Part shown: positions 24,467 through 32,897 of the stretch, one piece after another
Position numbering within the stretch: position 1 is the first letter of the stretch
Layout: the number at the start of each line of letters is the position of its first letter
NCBI RefSeq assembly: GCF_030816015.1
Contig: NZ_JAUSXN010000001.1
Location: 5,890,001 to 5,954,000, forward strand
Length of the DNA stretch: 64,000 nucleotides
Source of the DNA: Pedobacter sp. W3I1
Lineage (GTDB): Bacteria; Bacteroidota; Bacteroidia; Sphingobacteriales; Sphingobacteriaceae
Reading direction: 5' to 3'
Notes under the pieces: generated by a model
Database searches by the model: none
What the model was told of the DNA's origin: nothing
Seen by the model: the letters and a program-made list of their open reading frames with translations, nothing else
Made by a program: the position numbers and the translations under genes

Positions 24467-25324
24467 TTATCTTTCTGCTGGTACAAAGGCTTGTACAATT
24501 AAGTTCCAGCTTGCATCCGCTGCTTTTTCATAAACAAAAACATAGTTAAAGCTTTCGCGTAAATCGGCCTTGTAATCGATAGTAGCAACACCATAAGTAT
24601 AAGCCAAATCGCTGCCGATTGCTTTATCTACGCCTGTTGTTTTCAGGTTAATTTTGCTGATCATGCCGTTATAAAAAGCAATAATTTTTCCTTTTCCATC
24701 AATGGCTTCGTTACCTGGGAAAAGCAAACGGGCATCATTGGTTAAAAAACCTCCAAATGCTGCAATTCCATGCGTTTTTAACAAAGTATTTAATGTTTTC
24801 TCGGTGGTTAAGATAATTTCTTTCCCAGCCTTAATTTCTTTTTCATTTAAGAACTTTGGTGCAACGTGATCTTTAGGTTCGATAAACTGTGGCGAAACTT
24901 TAGCCAAAGGTTTATTGCTCTCTGTTCCTAAATCAATGGCTAATTTCCATCTTCCATTTTCTGGTTTCCAGATCGATAAGTATTGACCGTATTTTTTCTC
25001 CGAAGTTCCAATTTCATAAGGCCCGGTAGTGAAACCTAAATCGCCACTACGTGATACTTTCGCCAGGTTTGGTGTCCACGTTACGTCGTTTTCAGCATTT
25101 GCTTTACCAGCGTAAAAAGTTTTGGCATTAACCGGATTTGGCCTGAACACTAAAGTGCTTGTTGTTGAATAGTCTATAAAAGCTTCTTTATCTCCATTTT
25201 TGGCAATTGATTTAGCAAAATCCTTCTCCGCATTTACTAAAGATTTGGTTGTTCCGTCACTTTTTTGGGCAAAAGCACCTAGGGCTAAAAGCGAAGCTAT
25301 TACAGTTGAAAATAATTTTTTCAT
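24467..25324 (-). CDS. Exported protein with two SnoaL/DUF4440-like (NTF2-fold) domains
   Basis: This 285-aa protein has a signal peptide (MKKLFSTVIASLLALGAFAQ). Two NTF2-like halves follow. The first has LVNAEKDFAKSIAKNGDKEAFIDY and GQYLSIWKPENGRWKLAIDLG. The second has TTEKTLNTLLKTHGIAAFGGFLTNDARLLFPGNEAIDGKGKIIAFY and FNYVFVYEKAADASWNLIVQAF. Each half follows the pattern helix, then a strand ending in W-K/N-L. DUF4440-type domains bind small molecules or act as isomerases or scaffolds; the role here is unknown. Confidence 0.75.
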   Translation of the reverse strand: MKKLFSTVIASLLALGAFAQKSDGTTKSLVNAEKDFAKSIAKNGDKEAFIDYSTTSTLVFRPNPVNAKTFYAGKANAENDVTWTPNLAKVSRSGDLGFTTGPYEIGTSEKKYGQYLSIWKPENGRWKLAIDLGTESNKPLAKVSPQFIEPKDHVAPKFLNEKEIKAGKEIILTTEKTLNTLLKTHGIAAFGGFLTNDARLLFPGNEAIDGKGKIIAFYNGMISKINLKTTGVDKAIGSDLAYTYGVATIDYKADLRESFNYVFVYEKAADASWNLIVQAFVPAER

Positions 25325-25412
25325 TATTAATTAAGATAATATGTTTTGCGAATATAAAATTTTCTTTAATGTATGGCCTTAAAAGTAATTAACAATTACA
25401 CATTAAGGCCAG

Positions 25413-26393
25413 TTATTTTTCTCTATAAATGGTTTCTAAAACAGTTTGCCCGGTGGCCTTCAAGGTATTTTTATCAATGTTGGCTAAGTTATCCAATTGT
25501 GTGTGCCAATTAATATAAAAACCACTGTTATCACTGTAATGGATAATATCGATAGAAGAAACACCGGCTTTGTTCATCCAAAAATGATCATCAACTAATT
25601 TTCCGCTTGGTATTTTTGTAAAGTAAGAAGCATAGCCAATTTCATTACCAATATCCCAAACCAGGTTTACTACGTTTGGAGCAGCTTGACGGGAAATTTC
25701 ATCCTGTGTAAACTGTGCGCTACCACCACCAACCATATCAAGGTTAATGCCATACAGAGCTTTATATCCTGTTGCAATTGCTTTTTTAGCCCAATACTGA
25801 GAGCCTAAGCACCATGTGGTTTCATCTGGTGTTTCATCATTGGCCTTGCCATAATCTTCCAAATCCCATAGTACGAAATCAATTCCAACATCTGGCTGTT
25901 TCTGCTGAATCTGACGTGCCATTTCCAAAATCACCGCCACTCCGCTCGCCCCATCATTTGCGGCATCAAAAGGTTTTGTATGATTTGTAGGGTCGGTATC
26001 CTGATCAGAAAATGGGCGGGCATCCCAATGTGCCGTAATTAAAACCCTCTTCTTTTTATCTGGATGAAATGCAGCAACAATGTTTTTCAGTTGAAAGCTC
26101 TTCCCATCATAAGTTTGCGTTCTCTCGCCTTGGATACTTACTTCGGCACCGAACAACTTTAATTTTGCCACCAAATAATCTGCACATTTTTGGTGTGCTT
26201 CCGTTCCCGGAATTCTTGGTCCGAAATCTACCTGCGTTTTGGTATAGGCATAAGCACTATCGGCATTAAAATCTGGAGAAGCTAAACTTAGTGGCTTCTC
26301 TCCAGTTTCATCAGCATTTTGGTTTGTTTTATTCTGACAAGCCTGAAATGCAATTAAAGCGAATAAAGGCAGGATGAAAAGTTTTTTATTCAT
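25413..26393 (-). CDS. M28-family zinc peptidase / glutaminyl-cyclase-like lipoprotein
   Basis: This 326-aa protein begins with a lipoprotein-type signal (MNKKLFILPLFALIAFQAC, Cys19). The zinc-site segments of family M28 are all visible: LITAHWDARPFSDQD, DAANDGASGVAVILEMA, LWDLEDYG and INLDMVGGGSAQF. A final His occurs in IDIIHYSDNSGFYINWHTQLD. The TAHWDARP form and the overall layout resemble bacterial glutaminyl cyclases as much as aminopeptidases; sequence alone does not settle which. It would act at the cell surface or in the periplasm. Confidence 0.88.
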   Translation of the reverse strand: MNKKLFILPLFALIAFQACQNKTNQNADETGEKPLSLASPDFNADSAYAYTKTQVDFGPRIPGTEAHQKCADYLVAKLKLFGAEVSIQGERTQTYDGKSFQLKNIVAAFHPDKKKRVLITAHWDARPFSDQDTDPTNHTKPFDAANDGASGVAVILEMARQIQQKQPDVGIDFVLWDLEDYGKANDETPDETTWCLGSQYWAKKAIATGYKALYGINLDMVGGGSAQFTQDEISRQAAPNVVNLVWDIGNEIGYASYFTKIPSGKLVDDHFWMNKAGVSSIDIIHYSDNSGFYINWHTQLDNLANIDKNTLKATGQTVLETIYREK

Positions 26394-26438
26394 TGTTTAA
26401 TCTAACGGAAAATTGTTTAAAGTAGTGTGACTTATCTC

Positions 26439-26520
26439 TCATCCCCCTACCCCCTTCAAAGGGGGACGAATTAATTGCTAGAATAGTCCATTCCCCCTTT
26501 TGAAGGGGGCAGGGGGATGA
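26439..26520. repeat. Inverted pair of a C-rich palindrome, left of the DUF559 gene
   Basis: A repeat (TCATCCCCCTACCCCCTTCA then AAGGGGGAC, 26439-26467) and its inverted copy (26491-26520) flank 23 bp. The same repeat occurs on the other side of the DUF559 gene at 27026-27049, continuing after the IS at 28489. Confidence 0.93.
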
Positions 26521-26540
26521 CCTGGCAAAAACTTGTTTCT

Positions 26541-26930
26541 TCAACAGGATCTCGGATGCTCCTTCTCCCACTTCTCTATAAAACATTGAATCGTCCTGTT
26601 CACATTCTCGATATCGTTCATTACCTCATCATCGCTAAACCTCAGAACATGAAAACCCAATGCTTTCAAAACATTTTCACGTGCTTTGTCTTTTTCAAAT
26701 TGCCCCTCCCATTCATGAGAAAGTCCATCAACCTCGATAACCAACTTTAAATCTTTTGAAAAAAAATCTGCAATATAATTCGCAATCGGCCGCTGTCTTA
26801 AGAAAGAATATCCCAGCATTTTTTTATTCGTCAACAATTCACACCACATTCTTATCTCGGCTTTGGTACTATCATTTCGATGGCCTCTGGCAAAAGTTTT
26901 TAATTTAGAATTATAGTGGTTGTTATCCAT
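26541..26930 (-). CDS. DUF559 (Vsr-like restriction-endonuclease fold) protein
   Basis: This 129-aa protein belongs to DUF559, related to the Vsr very-short-patch endonuclease fold. Characteristic segments are NDSTKAEIRMWCELLTNKKMLGYSFLRQRPI, then YIADFFSKDLKLVIEVDGLSHE with the catalytic-type Asp and Glu, and RENVLKALGFHVLRFSDDEVM. No restriction or methylase gene is near. The gene sits between two copies of the same C-rich palindromic repeat, an arrangement like that of the GIY-YIG and GxxExxY genes in this window. Confidence 0.92.
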   Translation of the reverse strand: MDNNHYNSKLKTFARGHRNDSTKAEIRMWCELLTNKKMLGYSFLRQRPIANYIADFFSKDLKLVIEVDGLSHEWEGQFEKDKARENVLKALGFHVLRFSDDEVMNDIENVNRTIQCFIEKWEKEHPRSC

Positions 26931-27025
26931 GACATCTCAACGCTTTTCTTAGAAGTAAAAAGTCGAAATGAATATAGCAATCAATCTGCTCTTTTTATTA
27001 ATCTTTAAAATAAATGTACTCTTCT

Positions 27026-27049
27026 TCATCCCCCTGCCCCCTTCAAAGG
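27026..27049. repeat. Right-hand copy of the C-rich palindrome, split by the IS
   Basis: TCATCCCCCTGCCCCCTTCA continues to 27049. Removing the IS and one target duplicate joins it to GGGACGG at 28489, restoring a full copy that matches 26439-26467 with one difference. Confidence 0.92.
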
Positions 27050-28438
27050 CTATCGTGTGGACACATCTCTGTGGATATCCCAACCCTGCATTGATGCTTT
27101 AAAATACTTGATGCCTATCCAAAGGGTAGTAATTCCTGGGTGCCTGTTACTTTCGTAGCCTTTCCATCCCCCAAGTCTGGCTATTGCCCATACATACCTC
27201 TTTAGGTCTTTTGCCTGATATGGGTTTTTCTGCTTTTGGGTTTTCCCTTCAAGACGGATTATCCGATGATCAAGAAACTCCTGTTCCTGGGCCGTAAAAC
27301 AGGAATCTGCTGACAGTTCTATCTCAGGCTCTGCATAGGAGAGTCTCATGAGAAACAGTTTGATCACCACTTCCATGATCAGTATAGAAAGTTTTTTAAC
27401 CGAAGAGGCGTATTCAAGTTCCGATGCTTCTATGTTGTATCCCTCTTTCTTAAGTATCTTGAATACTTCCTCTATAGTCCATCGCCAGCTGTACCATTCT
27501 ATACAGGCCTTTGCCATTTCGATACTTTCTACAGGAAGGGTAGTCAGCAACCTCCAGCAGATACTGTCCTCTCCTGCGTAGCCAACCTCTTTTGCCTCTA
27601 CCATAAACAGGGGTACTGTAGTGGGCAACCCCTTGCTGGTACCCTTTGTGCTTTTTATTTCGATATCTCTATACCTGACCTCTATTTTAGCAGTCCGCTT
27701 TTTCCGTTTCCCCTTGGCGGCTACAGGAAGTTCGTAGTATCCTGCTGACTCATAGGCGGAAAGGCAATCGAAAAGCTTGGTCTTATCGCCCAGCGTTCTG
27801 TTGGATCTTGCCCGGACCAATAGATCGGTGTGCCCATCTGGAATGAGCGCAAACTGTTCATATATATCGCCCTCTCTGTCCTGAACGATCAGCATACCCT
27901 TTACAACATCGCTTAATGCAGATTTGGTATTGTTCGAAGCCTCGATCCATTTATAGGATTCTTTCTCTTCTATAGGCAGCGATTGGTACTGACGCTCAAA
28001 TTTTGAGCTAAACTCCAGCGGTCGGTTCCATATCTTAATGTCAGAGTAACCATAGGGAATGCAGTTCTCTGCATCAACAACCAGGCTTGGATGTATAAAA
28101 AAGCCAAGCCCCTTAACTTTGTTTGCATTGGTGGTGCCTAGGCCACTGGTTTTATTTATCCTATTCCCGTGACTACTAAGGTTAATCTCGGTAGTGTCCT
28201 GAAAGCAGATAACATATCTGCCTGAACATGCTGCTTTACAGTTCCCAATAAGGTTGGACAAGAGTTCATCCTCGCTTATCCGTTCATTCAGGAGAAAACG
28301 GTAGAAGCCTTTTGCGGATGCATCATCATCTGTAAGTTGCCGTATCGAATGAACACTCCGGCTAAAAAGGTCATTTAAAATCTTATTCCCTCTTAAAAGT
28401 AAACGATGATCCCCTAAATCTGTAAATTCTCGATGCAT
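27050..28438 (-). CDS. IS4-family transposase (IS50/Tn5-like group)
   Basis: This is a DDE transposase of 462 aa from the ATG with complement at 28436-28438 (MHREFTDLGDHRLLLRGNK). The GTG further up lies inside the terminal repeat and is rejected. The IS4 signature Y-(2)-R-(3)-E-(6)-K is exact in WYSWRWTIEEVFKILKKEGY and includes the catalytic Glu. The first catalytic Asp lies in CFQDTTEI and the second in IVQDREGDIYEQF. The TAG stop is formed by the last bases of the left terminal repeat, so the gene fills the element. It appears functional. Confidence 0.96.
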   Translation of the reverse strand: MHREFTDLGDHRLLLRGNKILNDLFSRSVHSIRQLTDDDASAKGFYRFLLNERISEDELLSNLIGNCKAACSGRYVICFQDTTEINLSSHGNRINKTSGLGTTNANKVKGLGFFIHPSLVVDAENCIPYGYSDIKIWNRPLEFSSKFERQYQSLPIEEKESYKWIEASNNTKSALSDVVKGMLIVQDREGDIYEQFALIPDGHTDLLVRARSNRTLGDKTKLFDCLSAYESAGYYELPVAAKGKRKKRTAKIEVRYRDIEIKSTKGTSKGLPTTVPLFMVEAKEVGYAGEDSICWRLLTTLPVESIEMAKACIEWYSWRWTIEEVFKILKKEGYNIEASELEYASSVKKLSILIMEVVIKLFLMRLSYAEPEIELSADSCFTAQEQEFLDHRIIRLEGKTQKQKNPYQAKDLKRYVWAIARLGGWKGYESNRHPGITTLWIGIKYFKASMQGWDIHRDVSTR

Positions 28439-28479
28439 ATCAAGCGCAAAGTAAATAAAAAGATGTGTCCACACGATAG
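27050..28479 (-). mobile_element. IS4-family insertion sequence, 1430 bp, complete
   Basis: Perfect terminal inverted repeats CTATCGTGTGGACACATCT and its complement bound the element. It is flanked by a 9-bp direct repeat CTTCAAAGG at 27041-27049 and 28480-28488; depending on how the G/C at the ends is assigned, this could be read as 7 bp. Intact ends, an intact transposase and identical target duplicates mean a recent insertion. Its target is a C-rich palindromic repeat. Confidence 0.96.
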
Positions 28480-28590
28480 CTTCAAAGGGGGACGGATTCC
28501 TTGGTGAACTTTAAATGTACAGGTTTTGTTTTCCCGCGCTTAACTCGTTCTCAGTTTAAGGGGGCTTGGGATGCTTATAAATGCAATCTT

Positions 28591-29270
28591 CTAAGAAAGA
28601 ATATAATCTACAATCGCCTGGCAATGAATTTTAGTGGTATCGAATATTGGAATTTCAAAGTCAGCCTGACTAATCAGCATTAGAATTTCTGTGCATCCCA
28701 GAATAATGCCTTCAGCGCCATCTGCTATCAAATCATTAATTTTTTGATATACTGCTCCCTGGTTTCCGCTAAAATTAATCCTCTACCCAGTTCTTCTTTA
28801 AGTGTAAACTGTATGTAATCACGGGTTTCTTTCCTGGCTGGCACCAATACGTTTAATCCATGGTCTTCGAGCTTTTTAATATAAAAGTCCTTTTCCATGG
28901 TAAGTACGGTACCCAATAAACCTACCTTTTTAATTCCTGTAGCATTTATGGCTTTAGCAGTTTCTGTACCGATATGGATAATCGGCAAAGCAATTTTTTC
29001 CTGAAGCTGATCGGCAAAAAGATGGGCTGTATTGGCACATAACACAATGGCTTCTACACCACTACGCTTTAAACGCTCACAGGCATCTAGCAAAAGATCA
29101 AACGATCCTTCCCAGGTTTTATCCTGAACATCAGCAAAATTAAGGGAGTAAATTAAACATTCGGCGAAATTTAATCCACCCAGCCGCTCATTTACGCCCT
29201 CATTTATAAAACGATAATAATCTATTGTCGATACCCAGCTAATGCCGCCTACTAAACCAATTTTTCTCAT
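28591..29270 (-). pseudogene. Aspartate/glutamate racemase family, frameshifted
   Basis: The frame from 29270 encodes 180 aa of an Asp/Glu racemase: MRKIGLVGGISWVSTIDYY, first catalytic Cys78 in VLCANTAH, and VGLLGTVLTMEKDFYIKKLE. It stops early at 28728. The missing C-terminus continues at once in another frame (NDLIADGAEGIILGCTEILM, then ISQADFEIPIFDTTKIHCQA) and ends in TAG at 28591-28593. It carries the second catalytic Cys (GCTE). The total of 680 bp is two bases more than 226 codons. A 2-bp AT gain in a TATAT run near 28745-28752 would explain it and give a normal 225-aa enzyme. It is either a real inactivating mutation or a sequence error. Confidence 0.9.
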
Positions 29271-29314
29271 TATTAAAATCGACTCATGACTTTGGACTAC
29301 AGACTCAGGACTAA

Positions 29315-30775
29315 TTAAGACTTACTCCAGGTCGTACCCTCTTTGCCATCCTTAAGCTGGATACCCAATTCCTGTAATCCGATACGAATACGATCAGAAG
29401 TAGCATAATCTTTATTAGCTTTCGCTTCTGTCCTTAAGTTAATTACCATATCCAAAACGCCGTTTAAGTCGTTACCTCCGGCATCCTCATCTTTCAGTCC
29501 TAAAATATCGAATACGAAATCGTTAATCAGCTGCTTTAACTTTTCTAAAGCTTCGGCAGAGATTTTTCCTTTACCATCGTAAACGGTATTGATAATTCTT
29601 ACCGCTTCAAATAGTTCGGCAATCAGAATCGGACTGTTAAAATCGTCATTCATCGCGTGGATGCATTTATCCTTCAGTGCATCTATATCGAAATCGTTCT
29701 GCTCCGAAACGGTCAACTTATCTAACAAACCAATGGCAGCCATTAAGCGGCGAAAGCCCTTTTCTGAAGCATCCAATGCATCATTAGAAAAATCTAAAGT
29801 ACTGCGGTAGTGTGCCTGTAACATAAAAAACTTAACCGTCATCGGGCTAAAGCCTTTTTTCAATAAAGGGTGATCGCCAGTAAATAATTCTAAAGGAAGA
29901 AAACCATTCCCGGCTGATTTAGACATTCTCGTACCGTTTACGGTAAGCATATTGGTGTGCATCCAATAGCGGGCAGGCTGTTTATGGCTACAAGCTTCAG
30001 ATTGTGCAATTTCATTGGTATGGTGCGTTGCCGCTAAATCCATTCCACCACCGTGGATATCAAATTCGGCACCCAAATATTTAGCACTCATAGCCGAACA
30101 TTCGATATGCCAGCCCGGAAAACCCATGCCCCAGGGCGATTGCCATTGCATTAGGGTTTCAGGTTTCGCTTTTATCCAGAGTGCAAAATCCAGCCTTCCG
30201 CGTTTCTCATCCTGGCCACCCAGTTCTCTGGTATTGTTCAGCATATCTTCCAGATTGCGGTTGGTTAAAATGGTATAATTATATTCTTTGCTATATTTTT
30301 CTACATCAAAATATACGTTACCATCAACCTCGTAACCATAACCATTGGCAATAATTACCTTAATCATTTCAATCTGCTCAATAATGTGACCTGTAGCCGT
30401 AGGCTCAATACTTGGTGGCAAGGTATTAAACATACGCAATACATCATGGAAACCTAAAGTGTACTTCTGTACAATTTCCATTGGCTCAAGCTGCTCTAAT
30501 TTAGCACGTTTCGCAAACTTATCGTCACCCTCGTCCCTATCGCCCTCTAAGTGACCTGCATCAGTAATATTACGTACATAACGTACTTTATAACCCGCAT
30601 ATTTAAGATACCTAAAAATTAAATCGAAAGAAATAAACGTACGGCAATTACCCAGGTGCACATCACTATAAACTGTAGGGCCGCAAACATACATCCCAAC
30701 ATTGGGTGCATTTAAGGGTTGAAAAAGTTCTTTTTTGCGCGAAAGCGTATTATAAAGCTGTAAGCCAGTATTCAT
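29315..30775 (-). CDS. cysS: CysS, cysteinyl-tRNA synthetase
   Basis: This class I aminoacyl-tRNA synthetase of 486 aa charges tRNA-Cys. The N-terminal motif YVCGPTVYSDVHLGNCRTF contains the HIGH-like HLGN and a zinc-ligand Cys. GWHIECSAMSAKYLG supplies further zinc ligands, and FDIHGGGMDLAATHHTNEIAQSEA follows. The KMSKS loop reads RMSKSAGN. Length is normal and the frame intact. The racemase pseudogene follows 44 bp downstream on the same strand; upstream is repeat-rich DNA. Confidence 0.98.
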   Translation of the reverse strand: MNTGLQLYNTLSRKKELFQPLNAPNVGMYVCGPTVYSDVHLGNCRTFISFDLIFRYLKYAGYKVRYVRNITDAGHLEGDRDEGDDKFAKRAKLEQLEPMEIVQKYTLGFHDVLRMFNTLPPSIEPTATGHIIEQIEMIKVIIANGYGYEVDGNVYFDVEKYSKEYNYTILTNRNLEDMLNNTRELGGQDEKRGRLDFALWIKAKPETLMQWQSPWGMGFPGWHIECSAMSAKYLGAEFDIHGGGMDLAATHHTNEIAQSEACSHKQPARYWMHTNMLTVNGTRMSKSAGNGFLPLELFTGDHPLLKKGFSPMTVKFFMLQAHYRSTLDFSNDALDASEKGFRRLMAAIGLLDKLTVSEQNDFDIDALKDKCIHAMNDDFNSPILIAELFEAVRIINTVYDGKGKISAEALEKLKQLINDFVFDILGLKDEDAGGNDLNGVLDMVINLRTEAKANKDYATSDRIRIGLQELGIQLKDGKEGTTWSKS

Positions 30776-30879
30776 ATTGCAAATGTAAGATTAAGTTAGA
30801 AAGTTGAAACGTTAAAAGTTGCAATGTTTCGCTTATGATTTTTCTCAAACATTTGAAAAGCAATTAGTCTTTCGTTAGA

Positions 30880-31189
30880 ATTGTCATCCTGAGCCTGTCG
30901 AAGGATCTTTAAAAAAATGATTTAATACTGTCTGTTACCAGCTTAGGGTTTTTTCTTTAACATTTGAAAAGGTAATTGCTGCTTATCGGTTACAACAGTC
31001 CCTCTTTCCGCTGTAGCTTCGCCGAAGGGGCTCAGGCTGCCGCTTCAATAGGGTTTAGCTTGGTTATTTCTGTGCTTTTGGCGTGAAAAACCGGCGCCAA
31101 ACTTGCGAAGCCTGCCCAGCCTATGGCTTTGTGAGACTTCGCAAGTTGCCCTGGCACGCGGTGTGCTGTCAGATGTTACCATCTGACAG
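30880..31189. repeat. Repeat cluster upstream of the GNAT gene
   Basis: This 470-bp gene-free gap holds four recognisable elements. A REP-like half site GTCATCCTGAGCCTGTCGAA lies at about 30883. A solo TCCC-hairpin-GGGTTTA core spans 30995-31060. AACTTGCGAAG / CTTCGCAAGTT arms lie at 31100-31146. A perfect CTGTCAGATG-TTAC-CATCTGACAG hairpin lies at 31166-31189. Confidence 0.75.
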
Positions 31190-31244
31190 TAAAAACAAAA
31201 TTTAATCTTTAATTTTAGCTTCATCTATCAAAACATCAGTAAAA

Positions 31245-31676
31245 ATGGTTCAGATCAGAGAAATTTTAGAGCAAGATGCCGAGAGCGTAGCCGCACTTTC
31301 TACACAACTGGGTTACGAAAGTGACGTCAAGCAAACATCGGCCAGAATTAAAAGCATAAATAACAGTAACGAAAACTGCGCATTTGTTGCTTTAGTTGAT
31401 GGCAAAGTAGCAGGCTGGATTCATGGTTTTTATACCCTTCGGATAGAATCCGATCCATTTGTCGAAATAGGTGGCTTGATTGTGGATGAAAATTACCGAA
31501 ACCTAAAAATTGGCAAACAGTTGATTGAGCATGTAAACCTTTGGGCAAAAGCGCATCAGGTAAAAAAACTAAAGGTAAGGTGTAATACCAAACGCACCGA
31601 AAGTCATCGGTTTTATGAGCGGATTGGCTTTAAAGAGAATAAACGGCAGATCGCTTTTGAAATGGAGCTGGATTAA
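31245..31676 (+). CDS. GNAT-family N-acetyltransferase
   Basis: This 143-aa acetyl-CoA-dependent acyltransferase has the core GNAT motifs. Strand 4 and motif A read VEIGGLIVDENYRNLKIGKQLIEHVNLWA, with the acetyl-CoA pyrophosphate loop (Y/R)NLKIGK. Motif B reads SHRFYERIGFKENKRQIAFEMEL. Substrate cannot be predicted. The gene is flanked on both sides by the same two hairpin families in mirror order. Confidence 0.92.
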   Translation: MVQIREILEQDAESVAALSTQLGYESDVKQTSARIKSINNSNENCAFVALVDGKVAGWIHGFYTLRIESDPFVEIGGLIVDENYRNLKIGKQLIEHVNLWAKAHQVKKLKVRCNTKRTESHRFYERIGFKENKRQIAFEMELD

Positions 31677-31686
31677 CTTTTTCGTA

Positions 31687-31773
31687 TCAGATAGAAATAT
31701 CTGACACTAAGAGCAGGCCCTTGCTAAACTTGCGAAGTCTAGCTCCGCTCCTGCCCGGCAGACTTTGCAAGTT
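31687..31773. repeat. Repeat cluster downstream of the GNAT gene
   Basis: A TCAGATA-GAAA-TATCTGA hairpin lies at about 31687-31704, and AACTTGCGAAGTCT / AGACTTTGCAAGTT arms at 31727-31740 and 31760-31773. These correspond to the elements upstream of the gene, in reverse order. Confidence 0.85.
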
Positions 31774-31854
31774 CGCCCTCACAGTTAACCGCTTAACCAA
31801 TTCAAACAATTAAGCAATTCACCCTAATTATTACAACCCTCAAACATTTCAGCA

Positions 31855-31886
31855 TTGTAACATTTCAATCCTATTCGTTAACTTTG
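31855..31886 (+). promoter_or_regulatory. lipA promoter
   Basis: TTG at 31855-31857 and TAACTTTG at 31879-31886 are separated by 21 bp. The ATG of lipA is at 31891, so the leader is only a few nucleotides long. Confidence 0.65.
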
Positions 31887-31890
31887 TACC

Positions 31891-32784
31891 ATGATTGATT
31901 TACCGGTAGTACCTGCTGTGACTGAAGTTAAACGTAAACCAGATTGGTTACGTGTAAAATTACCTGTTGGTAAGGAATATGCACAAGTTCGCAGTTTAGT
32001 AGACACGCACAAGCTCCACACCATCTGCGAAAGCGGCAATTGCCCAAATATGGGCGAATGTTGGGGCGCAGGCACGGCAACATTCATGATTTTAGGTAAC
32101 ATCTGTACCCGTAGCTGCTCTTTCTGCGCAGTTGCAACCGGACGTCCTTTGGCTGTTGATGCTGACGAACCAAACCGAATTGCCGATTCGGTAAGATTAA
32201 TGGGTGTTAAACATTGCGTAATTACTTCGGTAGATCGCGATGATTTAAAAGATGGCGGCTCAATCATCTGGGCAGAAACCTTACAGGCCATCCGCAGAGA
32301 AAGTCCAATTACCACGTTGGAAACCCTAATCCCCGATTTTAAAGGTCAGTGGGATAATTTATATCACGTATTAGAAGAAAGACCAGAAGTGGTTTCGCAC
32401 AACATGGAAACGGTTAAGCGTTTAACCAAACAAGTGCGGATCCAGGCAAAATACGACAGAAGTTTAGAAGCGTTAAAAAGAATTTCAGAATTTGGTTTAA
32501 GAACAAAAACAGGTATTATGCTTGGCTTGGGCGAAACCGAAGAAGATATTTTCGAAGCCATGGACGATTTGGTTGCCAATGGTGTGCATATTTTAACTTT
32601 AGGGCAATACTTACAACCTACGCGCAACCACCACCCGGTTATAGATTGGATCCATCCTGATACTTTTGCCATGTATAAAGAGGCTGGTTTAGCAAAAGGT
32701 TTAAAGTATGTAGAAAGTGGTCCGCTGGTACGCTCATCTTACCATGCCGAAAAACACCTTTTTCCGATTGAAGGAATTGCATAA
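31891..32784 (+). CDS. lipA: LipA, lipoyl synthase
   Basis: This radical SAM enzyme of 297 aa inserts two sulfurs into protein-bound octanoyl groups. The auxiliary 4Fe-4S cluster ligands are Cys46, Cys51 and Cys57 (ICESGNCPNMGECW). The radical SAM cluster ligands are Cys72, Cys76 and Cys79 (CTRSCSFC). Downstream motifs TSVDRDDLKDGG, FKGQWDNLYHVLEERPEVVSHNMET and GLGETEEDI are typical. The C-terminal RSSYHAE contains the conserved Ser of LipA. It is monocistronic with its own promoter. Confidence 0.98.
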   Translation: MIDLPVVPAVTEVKRKPDWLRVKLPVGKEYAQVRSLVDTHKLHTICESGNCPNMGECWGAGTATFMILGNICTRSCSFCAVATGRPLAVDADEPNRIADSVRLMGVKHCVITSVDRDDLKDGGSIIWAETLQAIRRESPITTLETLIPDFKGQWDNLYHVLEERPEVVSHNMETVKRLTKQVRIQAKYDRSLEALKRISEFGLRTKTGIMLGLGETEEDIFEAMDDLVANGVHILTLGQYLQPTRNHHPVIDWIHPDTFAMYKEAGLAKGLKYVESGPLVRSSYHAEKHLFPIEGIA

Positions 32785-32897
32785 TTCACTTATTTAACCA
32801 GGAATTTCAAACGTTTTATAATGTACTCCTAAGCGGAATGCCTTTATAAAACATTTTTTTGCTTTTACTGTTCTGTATTGTATCTTAGCAACCAATA

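Noticed and set aside
27348..27581. Plus-strand frame inside the IS
   Set aside because: It is antisense to the transposase and has no start signal or family likeness.
28501..28683. 60-codon frame right of the IS
   Set aside because: It is antisense to the displaced C-terminal part of the racemase pseudogene.
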